Positions 35,218 to 41,965 of a stretch of 64,000 nucleotides of DNA are shown here, piece after piece. The translations under genes were made by a program, and so were the position numbers. Position 1 is the first letter of the stretch. Each line of letters begins with the position of its first letter. Source of the stretch: Streptomyces wedmorensis (GTDB lineage Bacteria > Actinomycetota > Actinomycetes > Streptomycetales > Streptomycetaceae); the NCBI RefSeq assembly GCF_000716445.1, contig NZ_JNWK01000005.1, forward strand, positions 124,001 to 188,000, written 5' to 3'. A model generated the notes under the pieces. That model saw nothing but the letters and a program-made list of their open reading frames with translations, had not been told where the DNA came from and searched no databases.

Positions 35218-36528
35218 TCAGGAGAGCCAGGTGGCGACCTGGGCGGCGGCGGAGCCGTGCCAGCCCAGTTCGAGGTGGTTGGCGGCGGCGATGGTGGCCT
35301 TGCCGCCGACGGTGGGGATGCCCGTGGTGTCGAGCGCGCTGGAGATGAAGACGACTCCGTCGCTGGGTCCGCGGTTCTCGTTGAAGATGCCGACGATGTC
35401 GGCGGAGCCGCCGGCGAGGAGGTAGGTGGTGACGGAGGCCGGCACCCCGGCGGCGTGCAGGGGGGCGATCAGCGATCCGGCGTCGATGGCGGCCTGGATG
35501 CCGCCGCCGGCGGTGTAGAAGCCCTGGCCGCCGTAGTACGTCGTGTACCAGTCCTGGGCGGCGCCGTCGACGCCGTACACCCCGTCCCAGCGGGCCAGCA
35601 TCTGGCGCTGTCCGGGGTAGTTGTCGTAGCCGCCGGAGGGGGTCATGGAGAACTCGGGGCGTGCGGTGTACGTGCCGTAGCACGTCATGTGGGAGTGCGG
35701 GGAGGGGGCGTTGACCTGGCCGCCGCACGCGGGCCAGATGGAGAAGTCGTGGGCCCAGCCGTGGGCGTACGGGTAGTCGTAGCCGCCGTTCGGGCCGCCG
35801 ACGGTGATCAGCCGGCGCACGTCGCCGGCGTACGCCCGTCCCCAGCTCGGCTTCAGCGACGACACGTACGCGCGGGTCGACATCTCGCCCTTGCTCCAGC
35901 CGACCAGGTCCACCTTGTCGACGCCGAGCTTCGCCTTGACGGCGGCGATGGCGTCGCCGACGATCTGCGCCTGCATCAGGTTGTCGCCCTGCTTGTGGGC
36001 GAAGCCGACGGCGAACACGCGGTGGCCGCGCTGGGAGAGGTACTGCATGAGCCCGGTGGACGGGCAGGAGGCCGCGCCGCAGCCGTAGCCGCCGGATTCG
36101 CCGGGGTTGGCCCAGGCGCGGTCCGCGGTGTCGTTGGCGCCGTGGACGAGGAGGACGGGGGTGGTGCGGCTTCCGGTGTTCCACCCGGGGGCCGAGTAGA
36201 GCAGGAACCGGCCCGAGGAAGGCCGGGAGACACCGCCGAAGTACGTGACCCGCTTGCCGTCCTGGTCACCCCTGCCGTCCGGCGCAAAGCCCTCGGTACG
36301 GAAGCCGGTGGTCGTGTCGAGATAGCGCTCGACACGCTCCCAGCCGTTGGTGACGGTCCCGGCCCCGTAACTCGCCTCCAGGGTGAGGTACGGGGGCGGG
36401 GCGGCGGCCGTCGCGCCGCTCGCGGCGGCCGGTGGCGTCACCAACGCGGCCGCGACGACCCCCGCCACCGCGATCACACGGGCGGCGCGCAGTCGCCACC
36501 GGCCCCCAGGACTCCGTCTGTCGGCCAT
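35218..36528 (-). CDS. Secreted alpha/beta hydrolase (lipase-like)
   Basis: 436 residues from the ATG at 36526-36528, preceded by AGGGGCCGGAAC. A twin-arginine-like or Sec signal peptide (RRSPGGRWRLRAARVIAVAG, then AAALVTPPAAAS) precedes the mature protein. VLLVHGAND and DLVGWSKGEMSTRAY give the oxyanion and nucleophile (GWSKG) segments, and AAANHLELGWHG the terminal His. Aromatic and Gly-rich stretches (YGTYTARPEFSM, YYGGQGFYTAGGG) are typical of extracellular lipases. Probably degrades lipids or polyesters outside the cell. Confidence 0.82.
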   Translation of the reverse strand: MADRRSPGGRWRLRAARVIAVAGVVAAALVTPPAAASGATAAAPPPYLTLEASYGAGTVTNGWERVERYLDTTTGFRTEGFAPDGRGDQDGKRVTYFGGVSRPSSGRFLLYSAPGWNTGSRTTPVLLVHGANDTADRAWANPGESGGYGCGAASCPSTGLMQYLSQRGHRVFAVGFAHKQGDNLMQAQIVGDAIAAVKAKLGVDKVDLVGWSKGEMSTRAYVSSLKPSWGRAYAGDVRRLITVGGPNGGYDYPYAHGWAHDFSIWPACGGQVNAPSPHSHMTCYGTYTARPEFSMTPSGGYDNYPGQRQMLARWDGVYGVDGAAQDWYTTYYGGQGFYTAGGGIQAAIDAGSLIAPLHAAGVPASVTTYLLAGGSADIVGIFNENRGPSDGVVFISSALDTTGIPTVGGKATIAAANHLELGWHGSAAAQVATWLS

Positions 36529-36673
36529 GTTCCGGCCCCTCCCGCTCGTGCGCTCGTGGCGCGTCCACCCGATGGCCGCCCCGGCACCGGGTCCGCACAC
36601 GGTAGGCGGACGCGCACGCACGGGGCATGTGACCGAACCACACAATGGAAGCCGTGCAAGTGGTGCCGAAGAC

Positions 36674-36910
36674 TCAGCAGTCCGGGATCACGGTGCCGTT
36701 GTCGTCCCTGGCCTGGTCGTTGCCCCAGGAGTACGGGGTGCCGATCTGCCGGCACGCGGAGTCGACCGCCGCGACCGCCTGGGACGCGGCGCCGCCGGAG
36801 AGCACCCCGCGGGGGGCGGCCTGGGCCGGCGCGGCGGCTCCCGGCGCGAACAGGACGAGCGAGGCCACCGCGCCCATCAGTGCGGCCACCCGCAGGACCG
36901 CAAGGGCCAC
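36674..36910 (-). CDS. Truncated NlpC/P60-like secreted protein ending at the catalytic Cys
   Basis: 78 residues from the GTG at 36908-36910. A signal peptide (VLRVAALMGAVASLVLFAPG, cleaved near AQA-AP) precedes AVDSACRQIGTPYSWGNDQ and ends IPDC. The NlpC/P60 family normally continues DCSGL and about 100 more residues with the His. Here a stop follows the Cys directly, and no continuation in any frame is apparent downstream. Either a decayed remnant or a very short export peptide reusing the domain start. It is divergent from the 66-residue peptide gene. Confidence 0.5.
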   Translation of the reverse strand: MALAVLRVAALMGAVASLVLFAPGAAAPAQAAPRGVLSGGAASQAVAAVDSACRQIGTPYSWGNDQARDDNGTVIPDC

Positions 36911-37106
36911 CTGAGGACTCCAAGGCGCTTTGTCCACGAGCCCGGCCCGTCGGCGGTGGCAGGATCGTGCACGGTGCGGAGGCAGGAGCATGCCAACGGG
37001 GAGTCCTGTGGAGGAGGGGGTTCGCTGCGATGCTTCTGATGTGGTCGGGGATCTCGTCCCGGGCACCTCTGAGGAAACGGCGCCGGGCGCCGGGAGGGGA
37101 AGAACC

Positions 37107-37307
37107 ATGATGCGTACCGCCACCAGCAAGGCTGCCCGAGGGATCGCGGCGGCGATGCTGACCGCACTGGCGACGACGGGGGCGTTCACCGCCCTCGCGG
37201 GGAGTGTCGCACCGGCGGGCGGTGACGCCGTCGTCGTGGCGGGCGGCTGTCTCGACCCCCTGAACGCGTGTTGGGTCAACGGCTGGCAGGAGAAGCCGGG
37301 CACCTGA
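37107..37307 (+). CDS. Small secreted peptide, unknown
   Basis: 66 residues from ATG 37107 (ATG 37110 also possible) after GGGAGGGGAAGAACC, a strong ribosome site. MMRTATSKAARGIAAAML and the following hydrophobic stretch TALATTGAFTALAG form a signal peptide. The remaining 25-30 residues (VVVAGGCLDPLNACWVNGWQ, then EKPGT) have two Cys six residues apart and two Trp. I do not recognise it. It stands next to the truncated NlpC gene and the regulator pair at the edge of the lanthipeptide region, so a signalling or bacteriocin-like role is possible but unproven. Confidence 0.5.
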   Translation: MMRTATSKAARGIAAAMLTALATTGAFTALAGSVAPAGGDAVVVAGGCLDPLNACWVNGWQEKPGT

Positions 37308-37422
37308 TCCTGTGCGGCAAGCCCGCCACGGGGGGTGGGTCCAGCGGTCCGGGTGCCGAGCACGACGCGCGGCCCGCCGCCTTTCCAGTACCTCGTCACC
37401 GACCGACCGTGGAGCACCGCCG

Positions 37423-38220
37423 ATGCACCGCATGCAGATCCTGGGAATCACCCCGGCCGAGGAGCAGACGTACCGCCACCTGCTGAGGCATCCCGGCAGC
37501 GCCGTCGCCGAGATCGTCGCCGCGCCTTGGCACCCGCCCGGGGCCGGCGCGGCTGCCGTGGGGCGACTGAAGGCCCTGGGCGCCGTGGTCGAGAGCGACG
37601 GCGCGCTGTGGCCGGAGGAGCCGCAGGCGGTGGTGGGCCTGCTGGCCGAGCGGCTGCTCGCCGAGCTGCACACCATCACCCGCGGCCTTGCCCAGGTCTA
37701 CACGGTGGTGCGCTCCCTGGAGGACGAGGCGGCCGCCGCCGGCCGGCCCGAGGAGGGTGACACGCCTCCGCAGGACAGCCGGCTGGTGGAGCGGATCACC
37801 GGTCCCTCCGCGTTGCGGGCGAGGGTGGAGGCCCTCGCCCTGAGCACCCGCTCCGAGGTGCTGGCGGGCGGGCTCTGCGAGGAGGTCGACCCCCGCGTCC
37901 TACGGATGACCCTGCCGCTGGGCCTGCGGATGCTGGCGCGCGGCGTCACCGTGCGGCTCCTGGTGTGGCAGTCCATGCTCGCCGACCCGATGGCCGTCGC
38001 CCACCTGCGCCGGCTGGCCGAAGCGGGCGCCCGGGTGCGGGTGCTGTCCTCATCGGACAGCCCGATGGCCGTGTGCGACGGCGGGACCGCGCTGGTGCCG
38101 GTCGAGCCCTCGGACATCACCAAGGGCGCGTTCGTCACGGCTGAACCCGGCATGGTGAGCACGGTCGTCAACCACTTCGAGCGGCTTTGGGCGGACGCCC
38201 GGGAATTCGGGGATGGCTGA
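37423..38220 (+). CDS. TrmB-like regulator without C-terminal helix-turn-helix
   Basis: 265 residues. The N-terminus MHRMQILGITPAEEQTYRHL, then VGRLKALGAVV, is a TrmB-like winged helix. The body (RSEVLAGGLCEEVDP, RMLARGVTVRLLVWQS, AGARVRVL, ALVPVEPSD, VVNHFERLWADAREF) aligns by eye with the paralogue at 38259-39245. The paralogue continues with a LuxR-type helix-turn-helix, but this protein stops after EFGDG. It could be a partner or antagonist of the paralogue or a truncated copy. The two genes converge. Confidence 0.7.
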   Translation: MHRMQILGITPAEEQTYRHLLRHPGSAVAEIVAAPWHPPGAGAAAVGRLKALGAVVESDGALWPEEPQAVVGLLAERLLAELHTITRGLAQVYTVVRSLEDEAAAAGRPEEGDTPPQDSRLVERITGPSALRARVEALALSTRSEVLAGGLCEEVDPRVLRMTLPLGLRMLARGVTVRLLVWQSMLADPMAVAHLRRLAEAGARVRVLSSSDSPMAVCDGGTALVPVEPSDITKGAFVTAEPGMVSTVVNHFERLWADAREFGDG

Positions 38221-38222
38221 CG

Positions 38223-38240
38223 GCCGGGTCACACCCCGGC
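38223..38240. terminator. Hairpin between convergent regulator genes
   Basis: GCCGGG and CCCGGC arms around TCACAC, in the 38-bp gap between the two convergent paralogous regulators. A short direct repeat CTGTCAG follows on both sides of the next few bases. Confidence 0.5.
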
Positions 38241-38258
38241 TGTCAGATCCACCGACTG

Positions 38259-39245
38259 TCAGACCCACCCTCGTTCTCGGGCCAGCAACGCCGCATGGGC
38301 GCGGTTCTCCGCGCCGAGGAGCCGCATCAGCTCCGATATGTGGCGGCGGTACGTACGCAGTGCGGTGCCCACCTGACGGGCGCCGGTCTCGTCCTTGCCG
38401 ACCGTGCACATCGCCCGCAGCACCTGTACCTGCAGATCGGTCAGTTCGGGATCGCTCGACGAGTCGTCCCCCTGCCCGACCAGGTCGGTGAACTCCTCGG
38501 CCCCCGCCCACAGACGCTCGAAATTGTTGACGACGGTGGTGACGATCCCCTCCTCGCTCGAGCAGAGGGCGCCCTTGGAGGTGTTCTTCGGGTCCACCGG
38601 CACCAGCGCGGTGTGGTGGTCGTACACGATCATCAGCTCGCTCAGGTCCTCGACCACCCGGATCCGGGCCCCCGCGGCGGTCAGTTCCTGGAGGTAGGCC
38701 CGTGTGGTGTCGTCCGCCACCGCGGAGGCGCGGACCAGGTTGCGCAGGACGACGCCACGGCGCAGACAGCGCAGGTCGAGCGGGCGGGAGTGCTTGATGT
38801 TCTCCAGGGTGAGCGCGTCGTAGGGCTCGGAGGCCAGAACCTCCGCACGGGCGAAGAACGCCAGTTCGTCCAGACGTTCACGGATGGCCGATAACCCCAT
38901 CAGCCGTTCCACCGGGGCGTGTTCGGAGTTCGGACCCTGGTCGCGCGCGTCACGCGCCAGGGAGTCCACGATGGGTTTCAGGTCGGACAGCGTGCGGATG
39001 GTGCTGTAGAACTCCTCCAGGCGCTGCTGGGCCAGCCGGTTGACCACCAGGTCCGGCTTGTGCGGCCACGCCTTGCCGTCGTCCTCGCGGATGACGTGCA
39101 GTTCCCGCAGCCGACGCACCGCCGCTTCCAGGCAGAGGGGTTCCTGCCTCAACAGGACGTGCACTTCGTCGAGTTCGACTCCGGGGTTGCGCAGCAGGTG
39201 CCGGTAGAGCTCCTCTTCCGCCGCAGTGAGACCAAGGACCGCCAT
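38259..39245 (-). CDS. LuxR-type regulator with TrmB-like N-terminus; contains a TTA codon
   Basis: 328 residues from the ATG at 39243-39245 (an in-frame ATG about 30 bases upstream is possible). The N-terminal winged helix is MAVLGLTAAEEELYRHLLRN. The middle part shares the PLDLRCLRRGVVLRNLVRAS and GIVTTVVNNFERLWAGAEEF blocks with its convergent paralogue. Residues about 255-320 (LTDLQVQVLRAMCTVGKDET, then RTYRRHISELMRLLGAENRA) are a LuxR helix-turn-helix. Codon 118 (38892-38894 on the minus strand) is TTA, read by the bldA tRNA in Streptomyces, so translation should be delayed to late growth. It likely controls the adjacent lanthipeptide genes. Confidence 0.82.
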   Translation of the reverse strand: MAVLGLTAAEEELYRHLLRNPGVELDEVHVLLRQEPLCLEAAVRRLRELHVIREDDGKAWPHKPDLVVNRLAQQRLEEFYSTIRTLSDLKPIVDSLARDARDQGPNSEHAPVERLMGLSAIRERLDELAFFARAEVLASEPYDALTLENIKHSRPLDLRCLRRGVVLRNLVRASAVADDTTRAYLQELTAAGARIRVVEDLSELMIVYDHHTALVPVDPKNTSKGALCSSEEGIVTTVVNNFERLWAGAEEFTDLVGQGDDSSSDPELTDLQVQVLRAMCTVGKDETGARQVGTALRTYRRHISELMRLLGAENRAHAALLARERGWV

Positions 39246-39423
39246 GTGGTGCACGAGCAAGAGGCACTCCCGTGGGAGAGGACGTCGGGAAGGATCCGGC
39301 CGGCGTGTGCTGCAGGAATTGTAGAAGGGAGGTGCCCGAAGGGTAAAGGTTTCCCCAGGAGCCCCTGGTGACTCAGCAGTAGGATCTCCGGCCCAGAAGC
39401 GATCAGGCCGGATCCTGCATCGG

Positions 39424-39443
39424 GTTGGCCGTATCTGGCCAAC
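39424..39443. promoter_or_regulatory. 20-bp inverted repeat in the LuxR-SARP intergenic region
   Basis: GTTGGCC and GGCCAAC are separated by GTATCT. A second repeat GTGTGGT-GCTG-ACCACAC lies at 39495-39512. Both are in the 360-bp gap 39246-39605 between the divergent LuxR-type and SARP genes, in which I see no gene. They are candidate operators for one or both regulators. Confidence 0.5.
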
Positions 39444-39605
39444 AGGCCTTGTTCCTCGCCGCCTTGGGCGCTGCCATATTCGGTCGTGAGGGAGGTGTGG
39501 TGCTGACCACACGACGCGAGGGGGACACGATGCCGCCGCCGGCGGCCCCTGCGGCCCGGGGCCGGTACCTGCCTCAGCACTTCACACGAGAGGTGGCAGA
39601 GCCAG

Positions 39606-40391
39606 ATGCTTTTCCGACTGCTGGGACCTGTGAGGATCGCGGGCGGTGCCGAGACGCAGTCGGCAGCCCGCCGCGCGCTGCTCACCGCGCTGCTCCTGCG
39701 CCGGGGACAGTTCGTCGGCATGGGCGAGCTGACCGAGCTGTTGTGGGACGACCCGCCGAGCTCGGCGGTGGCCAACATCAGGAGCCACCTCACCGGGCTC
39801 CGCCGCGGCCTGGACTCCGCGCTGCCGGGACTGAGCAAGCGGCTGACCACCAGCCGCGGCGCGGAGACCGGGTACGCCCTCAGCGTCGACGCGGACGAAC
39901 TCGATCTGTCCTGCTTCCTGAAGCTCGCCCGGAAGGGCAAGGAACTGCTCGCCGCGGGCGACCACCGGGCCGCGGTCAGCCACCTGGACGAGGCCCTCGC
40001 CCTCTGGCGCGGCCCGTTCGGCCAACGGCTCCCGGCCACCCGGTGGTTCCACGCGCATACCGTGGGCCTCAGCAACACCCGCTTCGAGGCCTGTCAGGAC
40101 TTCTTCACCGCCTGCCTGCTGACCCATCGGACCGAGATGCTCTCGTACCGCATCGAGACCGTGCTGGCCGAGGCCCCCTACCGGCAGCGGCTGTGGCAGT
40201 TGCTCGCCGCCACCTACTGCGCGCAGGGCGACGTGGCCGGCGCGCTGGGCGTGATCGAGCGATGTCGGACCGTCTTCGCCGACGAGCTGGGCCTGGACGT
40301 CCCTCCCGGCGTCGAGGCCATCCGGGCCGCCGCGCTGACCTGGGACACGGAGCGGGCGCACCGCCTGGTGGCCGAGATGGCGCGCCAGTGA
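39606..40391 (+). CDS. SARP-type pathway activator
   Basis: 261 residues. Residues 1-95 are an OmpR-like winged helix (MLFRLLGPVRIAGG, LLLRRGQFVGMGELTELLWD, SSAVANIRSHLTGLRRGL). Residues 105-250 are a BTAD helical domain (LSCFLKLARKGKELLAAGDH, EALALWRGPF, EAPYRQRLWQLLAATYCAQG, FADELGLDVPPGVEAI). Streptomyces antibiotic regulatory proteins of this compact form bind heptameric direct repeats upstream of biosynthetic promoters and recruit RNA polymerase. It overlaps the membrane protein gene (GTGA). By position it should activate the lanthipeptide operons. Confidence 0.9.
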   Translation: MLFRLLGPVRIAGGAETQSAARRALLTALLLRRGQFVGMGELTELLWDDPPSSAVANIRSHLTGLRRGLDSALPGLSKRLTTSRGAETGYALSVDADELDLSCFLKLARKGKELLAAGDHRAAVSHLDEALALWRGPFGQRLPATRWFHAHTVGLSNTRFEACQDFFTACLLTHRTEMLSYRIETVLAEAPYRQRLWQLLAATYCAQGDVAGALGVIERCRTVFADELGLDVPPGVEAIRAAALTWDTERAHRLVAEMARQ

Positions 40392-40933
40392 CGGCGGGCA
40401 TCCGGTCGGCCGGGTCCCGGGTCCGACGGCGACTTCGGTCGCTCGCGGTAGGGGAACTGGTCAACGTCCCGTTGCAGACGGCCATCTGGTTCGGCGTGGT
40501 CGGCGTGCCGGCGACGGCCGCCAACCTCTTCGGGTTCGCACTGGTCACGCTGCTCCTGCTGGAGGGCGCCGCGTACTGGACGGTCAAGCTCCGTGCCCTG
40601 TCCGCCGGCAGCGGCGCGCCGCTGCCCGGGGCTGCGGTGTTCGCCGCCGCTCGGGTGGTCAACCTCGTGCTGCTCGGGCTCGGCGTGCCGCTCACCGTTC
40701 TCGCGGTGGCCGACTCCCCCGGGACCGGGAGCATCCCGGGCCTGCTCTTCGCGCTCTTCGCCGTCCTGGAGCACGTCAACTATTTCCACACCCAGCTGAT
40801 GTACGACACTGCCGAGGACCGGCGCAGCCGCCGCAGGAACGGGCGGCGCCGGGCACATCTGGCCCGTGACCTGGAGCGGGCTCGGAAGCTCGGGAGCGGG
40901 CAACCGTCCGCCGACGAGGTCGGTCGCTCCTGA
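40388..40933 (+). CDS. Membrane protein, four TM, unknown
   Basis: 181 residues from the GTG that overlaps the SARP stop. Four hydrophobic segments are visible (QTAIWFGVVGVPATAANLFGF, then VTLLLLEGAAYW, VFAAARVVNLVLLGLGVPLT and IPGLLFALFAVLEHVNYF). The C-terminal 40 residues are strongly basic (RRSRRRNGRRRAHLARDLER). The coupling to SARP suggests a cluster-linked role such as immunity or transport. I do not recognise the family. Confidence 0.65.
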   Translation: MTAGIRSAGSRVRRRLRSLAVGELVNVPLQTAIWFGVVGVPATAANLFGFALVTLLLLEGAAYWTVKLRALSAGSGAPLPGAAVFAAARVVNLVLLGLGVPLTVLAVADSPGTGSIPGLLFALFAVLEHVNYFHTQLMYDTAEDRRSRRRNGRRRAHLARDLERARKLGSGQPSADEVGRS

Positions 40934-40961
40934 CGTCCCGGGCGGACAGTGACCGGCCCGG

Positions 40962-41918
40962 TCACGGTGCGGCCTTCAGGATCTCGTAGAGGTCGGACGC
41001 GGCGGCGCGGGGTCCGTGCACCGCGCCGACCCCGGTGACGTTGAGGACCACCTCGTCCACGCCGAGCGCCCGGTAGGCGTCCAGCCGCTGGTGGATCTCC
41101 TCGGCCGTCCCGTAGAGGAAGATCCCGCCGTCCACCAGGGCGCGGACGTCGTCGGGCCCGCCGTCGCCGGTGATCCTGATCCCGGCCCGCCGCAGGACGG
41201 CCTGGTAGTGGGGGAACTGGATGTGCCCCCCGCAGGTCGCCCGCAGCAGTTTCGCCATGTCCCGGTCGGGGCCGGCCAGTGCCACCGGAACGTAGGCGGT
41301 GACCTTGACCGGCTCCTCCGGACGCCGCTCCTTCGCGCTCCGCAGAGCCGGGATCAGGAACTTCTCCAGGTACGCCGCCGAGGCCATCCAGGTGATGGCC
41401 ACATCCGCGAGTTCTCCCGCGAGTTCGGCCATCCGCTCCCGCAGGACGCCGAGGCCCAGCGACACCTCCGGCTTGTGGAACGGCATGAGCTGCGCCTTGG
41501 CGGAGAAGATCTCCCCCTCGCGGTCGCTGATCCCGCCGTCCAGCAGGTCCCGGACGATGGTGACGTACTCCCGGCAGGCGGTGAGCTGACTTGGGTAGGG
41601 CCGTCCCATGGCGCAGGTCTGCGCGGCGAGCGAGCCCGGACCGTAGCCGGCCACCACCTCGTGCCCGGTGGCCAGCGCCACGGACCGGGCCTCGATCGCC
41701 GCGTTGTACGGCGAGCGGTAGGGCATCAGCGACACCCCGAACCCGGCGGGCACCCTGATTCCGGAGCCGGCCAACCAGCTCACGATGTGATGGCTGTCCA
41801 GAACGAGACCCTGGCCCTGCCACAGTCGGGCCGCGCCACCCCATTTGACGAGATTGGCGAAGGGGATCACCTGCTCGGGGCGGGTGGCGTTGACGGGGAG
41901 GAGGATCGAGTGCCGCAT
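40962..41918 (-). CDS. Luciferase-like (LLM) F420-type oxidoreductase, candidate lanthipeptide reductase
   Basis: 318 residues from the ATG at 41916-41918. The fold is a TIM barrel with LLM motifs: IPFANLVKWGGAARLWQGQG, GSGIRVPAGFGVSLMPYRSP, EARSVALATGHEVVAGYGPG and RALGVDEVVLNVTG near the C-terminus. F420-dependent LLM enzymes in lanthipeptide clusters (LanJC type, for example in lexapeptide biosynthesis) reduce dehydroalanine to D-alanine. This gene is the last of the lanA2-lanT2-lanM2 run, 47 bases after lanM2, which supports that role. F420 rather than FMN use is inferred. Many bacteria use LLM enzymes otherwise. Confidence 0.75.
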   Translation of the reverse strand: MRHSILLPVNATRPEQVIPFANLVKWGGAARLWQGQGLVLDSHHIVSWLAGSGIRVPAGFGVSLMPYRSPYNAAIEARSVALATGHEVVAGYGPGSLAAQTCAMGRPYPSQLTACREYVTIVRDLLDGGISDREGEIFSAKAQLMPFHKPEVSLGLGVLRERMAELAGELADVAITWMASAAYLEKFLIPALRSAKERRPEEPVKVTAYVPVALAGPDRDMAKLLRATCGGHIQFPHYQAVLRRAGIRITGDGGPDDVRALVDGGIFLYGTAEEIHQRLDAYRALGVDEVVLNVTGVGAVHGPRAAASDLYEILKAAP

Positions 41919-41965
41919 CCCGGCAGCCCTTTCGACGAGTGGTGGAGCGGATGACAGGCGGGCGG

